DNA of 64,000 bases from Rhododendron vialii (Eukaryota > Streptophyta > Magnoliopsida > Ericales > Ericaceae): positions 32,748,501 to 32,812,500 of the forward strand of contig NC_080567.1 of NCBI RefSeq assembly GCF_030253575.1, given 5' to 3'. Made by a program: the position numbers and the translations under genes. Below the pieces are notes generated by a model, which was given only the letters and a program-made list of their open reading frames with translations, was not told the origin of the DNA and did not search any database. Below, piece after piece: positions 11,156-21,312 of the stretch. Within the stretch, counting starts at the first letter, position 1; each line of letters opens with the position of its first letter.

Positions 11156-11360
11156 GCCCTCGGTACCAATACCTCTGTTGCTTTGGTATCGGTAACAGAG
11201 GTATCGGTACCGAGCTCACTAAGCTGCCTCTTCCAACCCTCTCGGTATCGATACCTCTGCTGAGTTGGTATTGATACCGAAGCCTTTAGCTGCTTCCTTT
11301 TGATCCTCTCGATGTCGATACCTCTGTTGTTTTGGTATCGGTACCGAGGCCTTTAGCGCC
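11156..11360. repeat. Tandem palindromic repeats inside the gypsy LTR
   Basis: Three consecutive imperfect palindromes built from GGTATCGATACC/GGTACCGATACC words separated by CTCTGTTG-like spacers: ~11158-11213, ~11240-11280 and ~11307-11350. They alternate with short unique stretches (AGCCTTTAGCTGC and GAGGCCTTTAGC). Each can fold into a hairpin on either strand. Confidence 0.7.
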
Positions 11361-11653
11361 AGCTCTTGTGTTTTGGTCCTCTGCCTGGCCTTCCATGCTT
11401 TCAGGTCACCTCAGGCTCTTCCTGGCTTAGCTCTTGGGACTTAACCACCCTCGGGGGTCATCCATTGCCTTGAAATTAGCTTTATTTGCATGATTTTCCT
11501 GAAATATCTTCAAAACAACCTTACGTGTAAACTTAAATGAAAGAACTAATTTAACGACAAAATTAAACTAAAATTAAGGACTTAATGCACCCTTAATGGC
11601 ATTATCGGGTGCTTATCATCTAGGCCTAATAAGGACTATGAATGCAAGAAAAC

Positions 11654-11858
11654 TTTTCAGTGCCGAGCGGGTACCACGTGGTCCTCGCTCGTGCATCCGA
11701 GCAGTCCATTGCGTGTTTGAACGGCTCAAATTTGGAGAGAGAAAAGTGTTAGGTGAGAAGAGAGAGAGAGTTTCAATCTGAGCCATCCAAAAGTGTATTG
11801 GACGGCTAGGATGCGCCGAGCGGGAACCACGTAGGATATACCCGCTCGGCACTGAAAA
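11654..11858. mobile_element. MITE-like element with 20-bp perfect inverted ends
   Basis: The arm TTTTCAGTGCCGAGCGGGTA at 11654-11673 is matched exactly in reverse complement at 11839-11858. A second inner pair of GCCGAGCGGG/ACCACGT words is also visible. Length is about 205 bp with no coding capacity. No clear target duplication was found, so the superfamily is undetermined. Confidence 0.7.
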
Positions 11859-12360
11859 ATCACTCGTGAATGCATGCGGGTCTGACAGTTGTGAAAAGAG
11901 TAAAACTTGTTTACGAAGGCTCTGTAAAGAAGATTTTCATGGAGGCGAATATTCTCATCCGTTCAAAAGTGTTTTGGGCAGTCCAGATTTTAAATAAATT
12001 ATTTGTGTGAATAGTTTATTTAAAATTTGAACCGTTGATTACTGAGACGCATGGCGAAATGAGACGCTGCGGAAACCTCTTTTACGGACCATCAGTCAAT
12101 AAGGCAACCTCAATTTACATTCCTATCTTCTTTTTTGCCCAACTCTTGCTATGTCCTTCCCAGCAATTACCACCTAATTAAAGAAGTCACGTCAGGCTCC
12201 CATCCTGTTTTGGCCTTTGTGGGCCCATCCGGAGTCCTAAAAATGATCGCAATCATTTATTTTGTAAAACTCGTCGAATTTTTCAATCATGTGAAAAATT
12301 GGTTTCATCGAACATTGATAGATTCACGATCGACACACATTTGTACAAGAAAAAAAAGTA

Positions 12361-12583
12361 CTCCCTCCGTCCCATTATTCAGTTTGTCTCTTTTATGTCT
12401 TTTCCATATATCTTTTAGCGTGGATCTTGAAAAATATGCAATATGGATCTTGTTTAATAGATCTCGATTAGTTCTATAATACAAAATTTTCAAAATTATA
12501 AAAAATATTATATATTGAAAGATATATACAATTCAAAAATGACACGCATTAAAAACTGGACAAAAAAAATGAGACGGATGGAG
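12361..12583. mobile_element. Stowaway MITE in the LecRK-2 5' module
   Basis: The left end CTCCCTCCGTCCCATT and right end AATGAGACGGATGGAG form the canonical Stowaway (Tc1/mariner) inverted ends. TA target duplications lie at 12359-12360 and 12584-12585. It is 223 bp, AT-rich and noncoding. The same insertion is found in the other two 5' modules, so it predates the duplications. Confidence 0.92.
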
Positions 12584-13079
12584 TAAAATTTAAGTTTCAA
12601 ATTATTATTATTGGATCTAATTTTTCTTGTACAAATTTGTTTCAATCAAATTTGGAGGGGTAATATATAGGATATATAGAAGCAAGAGGAGGAGCTTGAC
12701 ATTGAGCAGCTTTTCTCCACTTCTCCTCTTTTGGTTCATTTTACGTCCATCAAAACTTTTTTTGGCTCGGCAACGAAATTTTTTATTAATCATTGAAAAG
12801 ATATAACGATTATAAAAAAAAAAGGGATTAAAAGATACTACATTAAAACTGTACTTATCTTTTATAGTTTCAATGAGACGTTTCCAAAATTTATTTGTCT
12901 ATTTTTATTTTTTTTAACAATGGGTCCATCTAGTATACCGGTCAATGTTATTTTAGATTCAATTAATTCATGCAAAAGTCTTTTCTTCTTCAAGAATTAA
13001 TGAGGAAAGAAAGCGCCCGGCAAAGAAAACTTAATGTATTTGAATCAGTACACAAGGACTAATTCATCAATTCTTCAGT

Positions 13080-13087
13080 TATTTAAA
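13080..13087 (+). promoter_or_regulatory. Candidate TATA element of LecRK-2
   Basis: TATTTAAA 43 bases before the start codon. The same element at the same distance is present before LecRK-6 (48340-48347) and LecRK-7 (57036-57043), but it is changed before LecRK-5. Proximity implies a very short leader, so this is tentative. Confidence 0.35.
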
Positions 13088-13129
13088 TGCCAAAAATTTA
13101 TTCATTCAAAACCCAAACTCCCTCCAGCC

Positions 13130-15198
13130 ATGGCTATCTTCAATTTCCAAATCCTGCTACATTCTCTCTCCATGTTCTTCTTCTGCATTCTATTTCCTCA
13201 AACAAATTCACTCACCTTCAACTTCACAAACATAGCCGACCAAGCTCAAAAGGTCAAGATAGCAACATACGGAGATGCCTATGTCTCATCCCAAGGCCTC
13301 CAACTCACCCCCAATCTGCAGTCCCAAGTTGGTAAAGCAACTTACAACAAACCCCTTCACCTTTGGGATAAATCCACTGGAAACTTAACTGATTTCAGTA
13401 CCCATTTCGTTTTTGTGATTGATTTGGATGGGAGTCTGAAATTCGGCGATGGGATCACTTTCTTTCTCGCTCCAAATGGGTCGAAGTTCGAATATGGTGG
13501 TTTCTTAGGCCTCCCGATTGACCCAAGTACGAAGATCAAAACCAGCTCCTTTGTTGCTGTGGAGTTTGATACGTTCGGGAATGTTGGCTATTTCGGTGAT
13601 TGGGACCCGGTCGACGGGGCTCCTCACGTAGGTATCGATGTCAATTCTCTTACATCAAATGTTACTGCTGTTTGGTACTGTAATAGAACTCATGGGATTG
13701 AGAACGAGGCATGGATTAGGTATGATTCAAGCTCGTACAATTTAAGTGTAGTTTTTACTAATAATAATCCCAGAGTGAAAGATTCCATTCATTTCATTGT
13801 TGATCTGAGGAATTACTTACCCGAATGGGTAACATTTGGGTTCTCAGCTTCAACAGGTGGAAATTTTGAGGCACATACTGTACAATCATGGGAATTTAGT
13901 TCAAGCTTGGAAATTTTAGAGACCGGTAAAAATACAGGAAATAGGAATGTTACAGATCCAGTGAAACCAGTGATACCAGGATCAAAAAAAATCCCCCTTA
14001 GAGCGGTGGTGGGATTGGTTATCGGCTCGGGTGTTTTGGTTGGTGGGTTTGCTTTTGTTGGATTTGGCTTTTGGAGGAGAGGTAGAGCAAAAGAAGAGGA
14101 CGAGTTTGAAGTTGAGATGTCCATGGAAATGGAATTCGAGTCTGGAAGTGGGCCAAAGAAATTTTCCTACGGCCAATTATCTCAGGCAACAAATAACTTT
14201 GAGGAGGGACAAAAGCTTGGAGAGAGAGGGTTTATAGAGGTTTCTTGAGGGAATCGAATTCTTATATTGCTGTCAAGAGGATATCAAAGGGGTCAAAGCA
14301 AGGGATAAAAGAGTATGCAACGGAAGTGAAGATCATTAGCCGGTTGAGGCATAGGAATTTGGTTCAACTCATCGGTTGGTGCCACGAAAAGAAAGAACTA
14401 CTTCTCGTTTATGAGTTCATGGAAAATGGCAGCTTAGATTTTCATCTCTTCCAAGGGAAAAGCCTGTTGACATGGGGAACAAGGTATAAAATCGCCCAAG
14501 GTTTGGCCTCAGCGTTGCTCTATCTACACGAAGAATGGGAGCAATGTGTAGTGCATAGAGATATAAAATCAAGCAATGTGATGTTGGACTTGAACTTCAA
14601 CGCCAAATTAGGAGATTTTGGGTTAGCTAGATTTGTTGATCACGAGAAACAGCCCGAAACAACTCTTTTGGCGGGGACTATGAGGTATTTGGCACCGGAA
14701 TGTGTGGTAACCGGTAAAGCTAGTAAGGAATCAGATGTCTACAGCTTTGGTATCGTGGCGTTGGAAATAGCTTGCGGGAGAAAACCCCTTGATTCGAAGG
14801 TGCCAGAGTCTCAAATGAGACTAGTGGAATGGGTTTGGGACCTCTATGGAATGGGAAGGTTATTCGAAGCAGTGGATGCAAAACTAGGCTCGGATTTTGA
14901 TGAGCGACAAACAGAACGATTAATGATTGTTGGTCTTTGGTGTGCTCACCCGGATCACAATTTCTGGCCTAAAATCAGACAGGCAATTCATGTACTTAAT
15001 TTTGAAGCCCCACTGCCCATTCTTCCACCAAAATTGCCCGCGCTATCATTTTTTTCTCTTCCGTTGAACACTACCACCACCAGTTCTGACACCAGCCAAA
15101 ATCAATATTCCAGATATACTTCCAATAGAGATTCTTCTGAGTTCGCCTCATCTTCTACTGCTTCATCTCCATCTATATCCCTGCTGTTTAAAGAGTAA
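13130..15198 (+). pseudogene. LecRK-2: lectin receptor kinase with 10-bp deletion in the glycine loop
   Basis: ATG 13130 opens a 372-codon frame to 14248; an in-frame ATG at 13034 exists but the paralogues start at MAIFNF. Residues 1-26 are a signal peptide. About 28-258 is a legume-lectin domain with the ligand-site FGDG (Asp107), EFDT (Glu145, Asp147) and HVGIDVNS. About 292-315 is the membrane span. At ~14230 ten bases present in the paralogues (GTTCGGTGGA) are missing, giving GERGFIEVS and a stop. The rest of the kinase continues open in another frame (14245-15198) with AVKR, HRD, DFG and APE, but also has GTMRY for GTMGY and NFWP for NFRP. The product would be a kinase-less membrane lectin. 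A functional truncated receptor is possible, but a pseudogene is likelier. Confidence 0.88.
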
Positions 15199-15762
15199 TT
15201 GGCTCAATTACTTTTAGATTTTGGATTGTGGATCGTAGATTTTTGGATTAGAATGAGAGTCTGTAAGTTTGTTCAAATAATATGAGTAATTCACTTTTCT
15301 TCCTATTGGTCTAGATGGTTTTTTGATTTTAGGATTCTATTGTTAGAGGTTGTGTAAATTGGTTTTTTGATTTTAGGATTAACTTGCACTTCCGTTGTAA
15401 CGTTCGCTTTTTATCGTTTATATAAAATCTTTGTACTACCGATTCGAGTACTTGAGTTAAGTTAATAACCATTCCACCATGAGAATTGATGTACGTAGAG
15501 TAGGAGTTCCAACAATTTATGCAATAAATTTTGTATATAAACATGGCTAAATCTTTACCTTTTCCATTATGCATCGATGATTCCCACTATTTTTTGAGGT
15601 AGCCAATGCAATCTTTGAGCTCCTGTTACAATAATGAACGCGTTTCTTCCAAGATTGTTGGGAAGTTCCCTCATGAGTACAATCCCTTTCGTATAATATG
15701 TGAGGTTGTTTTTAGGAAGTGGAAGTTCCCTCATGACTTCTTTTGGCACTAGTTTGGGGATT
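15199..15762 (+). repeat. LecRK 3'-flank block (LecRK-2)
   Basis: Matches the flanks after LecRK-5 and LecRK-6 through landmarks such as GTTAATAACCATTCCACCAT, AACAATTTATGCAATA and TTTCCATTATGCA. It includes a local duplication of GGTTTTTTGATTTTAGGATT (~15320 and ~15361) absent from the paralogues. No gene. Confidence 0.75.
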
Positions 15763-15767
15763 CCTAA

Positions 15768-18017
15768 TGTAAAGACCGGATATTTTTTGATAAATAATAA
15801 TAATCATCAAAAAAAAAAAAATTATTTTTCCTCGTTAGTTTATTTAATGCGAAAAATAATTTATGTCATCACGCTAATTTTATTTCTATAATCGATCGTG
15901 TGCGCGCGTATCAGACAAGAGATTTTTCTAGTGTGTGCGTGTGTTGTCCCGGACCAAACCCAGCCTTTTTCCCATTTCATTTTCGGCAGAGAAGGGAGAC
16001 AAATTCCCCCATTTTACTCCCTAATTCCCTCATATTTGGACAACACATAAGTACCCATGGGTCATTACCCCATGCAACCCACTCTTATGCCTCCCTTTCC
16101 CATTTTTCTTTTCTGTCTTCCAGCACCCTTCGGCTGAGAGAGAGAGAGAGAGGAGAAGAAGAAGAAGAACCAGCCGGCACCACCCGAAGCTCACCTCACT
16201 GCCGTAGCTCCATTCCCCAAACCTCCTGCAGTTCCACTGGACACCATCACCTCCTGCCGTGCTCAGCATCGCCATCCGACCGACCTCCGCCACCGAATCA
16301 CTCCGAAACCCATTTCGCCGGACGAGAGGTAGTCCGGAACTCACCTCCCTAAGTATATATCGTGTTTATATGATGATTTTAGAGCTTGGTACGACAATAA
16401 TCGAACCCGCCGTTGCCGGCCGAAACTCCCCTGTTTTTGTTCTTTTCTCTGCCGATTGTTCCAGCCACTGGAAATATTGAAATGGTTTTGGTATAAATAC
16501 AGTTTTGTCCCTGATTTATGGTTAGTTTGTAAATCTACCCTAGCATACTAAGAAATGATAGTTCAAGTTCCGGTCGAGTCCGGCTCGGAACTCCCCCGTC
16601 TGCCGAATTGCCATAGCTACTGGAATGAAGTTTTTATTTTGAATAGTGCAGTTTAGTCCCTCAAGATATATTAGCTTATGAATCGAACCTTAAGTATTAG
16701 AAGTTAATTCGATAGACACCAAGTTAATTTAGTTTCGGAGAAATCCTAACTTGTATTGCAATCATGAATTATTTTAGCACCGATGATACCCTGCGATGAT
16801 TAATAGTAAACTTAGACTTTAGTTTTGAAAATAAAAGGAATAACTTAATTTGTTTTAATCGCATGATTAGTGTTATCGCACGGTTAAATAGTTACAGCAT
16901 GTTGGTATGTTTAGTTGGATTATTGAATTGCATGATAAATTTTATCATATGATAAATTATTTGCGTGTTTAGTTTTATCGCATGATTTGTTATTATCGTG
17001 AATTTAATTGCTGTTAGCCCGTTAGCATGTTTCGAAAAGTGTTGAACTGTGTGAAATATTGTTGTGCTAGTAGATTGGACAAATAGGTTCCTGGGATGGT
17101 TACGATGTGCGGATTTATCATCTTAGACGTTGAAATAGGGTTAACAGAAAATTGAATAAAGTGAGAGACTGTGATTAAGATTCCGGACAAGGAATCCGGG
17201 GATTTGATTTGTTGGAGGTTGATTGATGGTGATCTGTTTGAAAGTATGGATTTACAAACCCTAGGTACGGCATGGTGGTGGTCGGCTCTCGGATGTTGGG
17301 ACGGGACATAAGGGTGGCATTGTGCTTGCGTCACAACCCGGGCTAGACGGCGCTTAAGCGTTGCCGGTGAAGTTCAACCCGGGCTAGACGGCGCTTGAGC
17401 GTTGCCGGTGAAGTTTTATCCGAACTTATGGTTGCGGATGGGATACCCAGGTATATAACTTAGGTATCTTTCATCCGGATCTGGAAAAAGGGGAGTCGGA
17501 CCACACCAGTGTTTGTGCCAGAGGTTATGGGTAGGAGCGGATATGTGGATAAGATCCGAGATTTCACATAGGTTAAAGGATAACAATGAAAGAAAAGTTG
17601 ATTGTTTTCTTTCTATGTTATTTTAATGCATTTCAATAGTATATCCTATTGCTTGTAAGTTATGGGTTCAGGTGGGTTTTGGCTACTGAGCGTCATCGCT
17701 CACGGTACTATGTTGCCCTGGTAACTCGAACGCCAGGTACTGAAGACGGAACAGAGGTGTCGAACGATTCAATCAAGTTCAACCCTAATGAGGAAGAAGT
17801 TGAAAACCTTGGTTTCCGTGCGCATAGTCGCTCTGATTAATTTAAGTCGATTTTATTTTGGAAGCTTCTAAGTTTATTTGGAAATTGTAATATTTTGATT
17901 TATTCGAAACGGCTGACATATGCTTTTGAAATGGTGACGCAGTAAATCTATGAATTTCTTTTGAGGAAACAATCTTTTTATATTTATTTTATGTCTCCGA
18001 ATTTTTGGGACGTTACA
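15768..18017 (+). repeat. 5' LTR of the gypsy element
   Basis: 2250 bp, TGTAAAGACCGG...GGGACGTTACA. Contains a (GA)n(GAA)n microsatellite near 16137-16168 and a 41-bp tandem duplication (CAACCCGGGCTAGACGGCGC...) at about 17333-17414. The short open frames inside have no support as genes. Confidence 0.93.
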
Positions 18018-18019
18018 AA

Positions 18020-18030
18020 TAGTATCAGAG
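18020..18030 (+). other. Primer-binding site of the gypsy element
   Basis: AGTATCAGAGC two bases after the LTR end, one base away from the standard initiator-Met PBS TGGTATCAGAGC in its first positions. Confidence 0.7.
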
Positions 18031-20363
18031 CTCTAGGTTCAAATCCTCGGCCTTAGGTAGATTGGGTAGATCAGTTTCCAAGAGTGTTATCCAGGGTAGT
18101 TATGCGCTTAATCTATCTATTGTCTTAGCTATTGTACAATATTTTATTTTATTATAAGAGTAGCATATAAATATATCTTGTCGCTCGACGCAACTCTGTC
18201 AGTGTATTGAAGTCAACGACTCCAAGAAGGAGATAGAAGAACTTGCTCCTATTGTGTATGTAAGTCGATCAACGCGGTCAAAAAGTTCTCGTTCGAAGAT
18301 AATGTGATAGACCTTGACAATCGTGGGAGAAAAGATTGAGGCCGTCGAAGAGGCTACCTTGGAAATTAAGTACCTGTTGAAAGATGATTTTCTTTCCTCG
18401 TCTAGGCTACGATCAGAGATAAGTTGGAAAGGGTAGGGTCATTGTGTGAACGTACCGGTGACAAAACTTAACTCTTGCATGTATGACTAGTAGCTAGGGC
18501 TAACTATAGTAAGCGCGCGTGTCTGGCCCATGTGGCACTTTTTTTTGCATAGTTATGTGACCCATCCTACATACTTACTTTCAATTGTCAAAAAAAAAAA
18601 AAAATCAAAAGCTGTTTTATTCTTGTAACATCAAAACTTATTACCATGATTATGTATTTAGAAACCCTTAATCCTAACTTCGTACGAACACTTTCACCAA
18701 TGTCAAAGCCACCCACGTCAACAACAATGCTAACGCCAATGTCAAGATCGACATGAAAAGAAGCCTCATGTGATACCAAGTAACCTCGAGATTTTGCAAC
18801 TTGTTCGAGCGATCACCATCATAATTGTATTGACTTCTCGACCTCAAGAGTTGTACACCCCTCAAGCTAGTGGACCGAGGAATAAAATCACGATGTCATC
18901 ACAACTCTTCAAATGTGAGCTGCCTACATCATACGTTGAGCTAGCCCACCCCAAAAAGTGGGGAATCGTAGTTAAGCAAATTGAGAAGCTGCTGGAAATC
19001 TCAAACACCAGAGAAGATGGGGGTATGCATTACTTGGCGTCTTACCAAATCTAGGGAAAGGTCAACCATCAGTGAGACGTGATCAAGCAGCCAAAATGTG
19101 GGCTCTATTTGAGGCACTACTCTTAAGAAGATAATCTTGGACATGGATAGACTATCTGCCCATTGCATTGCTATCAACTGCTATTATAGAAGTGAAGATT
19201 CATTTTTTGAAATGGAGGTCCTACTCTTTAAGGGCAATAGAAGAGCTATCGGCGATTATTCATCTAAATCTTTTTTCTCATTGTATTCTAACCGTCCGTT
19301 AATTTTCAATCTCTTTGGACTCTTCCCTGTTAGAACTATGAATTCAACCCCCAAATCGTTGAACTCCTTGTAAATTCCAAACACCGAATCCTTGTGACAT
19401 TTTACATTTGTTTCTGTGAGTTTGTTATTTCTGAAGATCATCTTGTTCCAACCTTTCTTAAATTGAATATTTGATTGTGAAGTCAACGGTTTACTCAATT
19501 ACGAGTCTAAACTTCCTAATCCCTTGCCTACTGCATGCTTGGAGCAATCCTCGTTTATTTTATTTTTTTGGACCAGCGCACTATCAACTATTTACAACCT
19601 TCAATTCTTTTGATATCCCAGCAAGACATGTCTTCGACATTTCAAAACTCTAATTCTGTGAACGTAGTTCAATTTTTAATGTTGGAATTGTCCAGTTCTT
19701 GAATAAACATATTGTTATATGCTTCACCTTCTTTGGGCTATGTACCCTATCTTGAGATGATTATAAGATTCAATCATCATTTCATCAATTACTTGTTCTA
19801 TTCTAAGAATGGACCCAAAAGTCGTCGTTTATTTTTCGCTTGTACTCATTATTATTTTTCCTTCTTTTAAACCACCATAGTTAGATACTTGTTTTGAAAT
19901 ACGTTTGGCCGAGGTGACGCAAAACAAATATCTGGTTCGGTCTCATCATTGGATCTTGTAATCTTTTCAGAACCTATCGCAGTAAATTTATATTTTTGGT
20001 ATGAGAATCCTTGTTTATTCCATAGCAATAATTGGAAGCCCAAGTATTTGTGTATTCCATTCACATGTTAGACTTTTTATCAGCACTATTTCAATGATGA
20101 AATTCTTCAAATCCAAATCATTGAGTTCGACTTCGGTTAACTTGATTCTCATTGTTCTCGTGTTCCAACTCAACTCAAAACTACTAGTACTTCGACTCGT
20201 GGAGGAGGATATGTTCGTACTCTCTATTAGGTTCTATGACCTTCGAGCATTTGAGTCATGTTTGAAATCTCTTGGAAATTCTCGCCTATTCATTTCTTTT
20301 GGAGAAAAGTATCATCCACCATCTAAGAGGTAGGAAATCTTACGGTAGACTCTACATCAACGA
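18031..20363. other. Gypsy element interior without recognisable coding
   Basis: About 2.3 kb where gag, protease and RT would be expected. No reading frame longer than ~110 codons and no RT (YVDD-like), protease (DSGA-like) or zinc-knuckle motif is seen on either strand. It is either extreme decay or a replaced, non-autonomous interior. Confidence 0.55.
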
Positions 20364-21170
20364 AATTATTTGATTGCATGGAGTGCTGGCATCTGGAGTT
20401 TTAATTTGATCGAAACCCCGCTTCACCTGTAACTTTTGGGGAAGCCTGTAGAAAGCATTGGGAACAGATATTTGCATGAGCACAGCTTTTCACCCTCAAA
20501 CTGATGAACAATCTGAGAGGATGATTCAAACCCTGGAGGACATGCTTTGAGTTTTTGAGTTGGATTTTATAGGAAGTAGGGAGAGACACCTACCGCTGGC
20601 GGAGTTTGCCAATAACAACAGTTACCGAGCTAGCATCGCGATGACCCCTTATGAAGCAGTGTACGGACGACCATGTTGATCGCCCATCTATTGGACCGAG
20701 GTTAGAAAAGATGCTCTGCTTGGATCTAAGCTAGCCGGAGAAACTACTAAGAATGTAAAGGTGATCAGAGAGCGACTTTTGATCGCGCAAAACAGATAAA
20801 AAAGTTATGCTAACAAGAGAGTAAGGCCTTTGACGTTTACAATGGGAGACCAGGTGTTCTTGAAAATCAAGCCGCGCCGTGGGATCATCCGATTTGGCAA
20901 GGAAGGGAAATTATCATCTCGCTACATTGGTTCGTTCGAAATCTTTGAGCAAATTAGAGAAGTAGCCTATCGCCTCGCTTTACAGCCGCAGATCGCCAAA
21001 GTTTCACAACATTTTTCACGCCTCCATGCTACGGAAATATATGGCCCATCCCTACCCACGTGTTCAATTGGGAGGAAGTCAAACCAGGACGAGGATACAA
21101 CTTTTGAAGAACAACCGGTGGAAATTCAGGATCATGGAGAAAAGTTACCCAAGGACGAACAATCAAATTA
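20364..21170 (+). pseudogene. Ty3/gypsy integrase C-terminal part, broken
   Basis: Translated pieces give the integrase core end and tail: LHGVLAS...DRNPRF, then [19 protein letters not shown] (the invariant FHPQTDGQSER block), LPLAEFANNNSYRASIAMTP YEAVYGR, and a C-terminal domain GDQVFLKIKPRRG...RYIGSFEI...VAYRLALQP. Several stops interrupt it (for example after VYGRPC and before KSYANK). The last 113 codons (20830-21171) are open. This enzyme domain joined element DNA to the host; it is non-functional here. Confidence 0.85.
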
Positions 21171-21298
21171 GTAAAAGTCCTATGGAGACACCGAGGACTG
21201 AAGAAATCAACTAGGAATCGCGAGGATGAAATGAGAGCCAACTATCCGCAGCTGTTTCAAATCAAACGTAGATTTTAATTTCGAAAACGAAATTGGTT

Positions 21299-21309
21299 TA
21301 AGGGGGATA
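21299..21309 (+). other. Polypurine tract of the gypsy element
   Basis: Purine run TAAGGGGGATAG immediately upstream of the 3' LTR start at 21313, the usual plus-strand primer position. Confidence 0.7.
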
Positions 21310-21312
21310 GAT

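Larger units (their letters stand above)
9508..11618 (-). mobile_element. Athila-like Ty3/gypsy retrotransposon fragment (5' LTR, PBS, gag start)
   Basis: Reading on the minus strand: a 1373-bp 5' LTR (11618 down to 10246; starts TGATAAGCACCCG, ends GAAGCA), a primer-binding site matching the 3' end of tRNA-Asp (10241-10224), an untranslated leader with two ~67-bp direct repeats (about 9890-10020), and the start of gag from 9686. The element is cut at 9507 by module A, and everything 3' of that is missing. The tRNA-Asp primer and the gag start (MAEEAVVRTLREYLNPEQ) point to the Athila/Tat side of gypsy; the lineage call is by motif memory. Confidence 0.8.
11866..13129 (+). repeat. LecRK 5'-flank module, copy F1 (upstream of LecRK-2)
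   Basis: Starts at GAATGCATGCGGGTCTGACA and runs to the LecRK-2 start codon. It is also present at 33333-34480 (no gene attached) and 55832-57086 (upstream of LecRK-7). Landmarks shared by all three: TTGTGAAAAGAGTAA, CCCAGCAATTACCACC, a Stowaway MITE, GAGCAGCTTTTCTCCAC and AATGGGTCCATCTAGTA. It probably holds the promoter and 5' leader of the gene. Confidence 0.85.

Noticed and set aside
13034..13129. Upstream in-frame ATG as LecRK-2 start
   Set aside because: It would put ~32 non-signal residues before the MAIFNFQ signal peptide, which is the conserved start in the paralogues. The sequence is conserved as leader, not as protein, in other copies.
13157..13900. Soluble lectin toxin gene
   Set aside because: The legume-lectin fold here is the ectodomain of a membrane receptor, followed by a membrane span and kinase. 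No toxin chain is present.
16137..16170. (GA)n/(GAA)n stretch as a functional GAGA promoter element
   Set aside because: A plain microsatellite within an LTR, with no evidence for function beyond composition.
15900..16480. Short open frames in both orientations within the gypsy LTR
   Set aside because: They repeat in the 3' LTR because the LTR repeats. They lack domains and overlap the LTR promoter/leader region.
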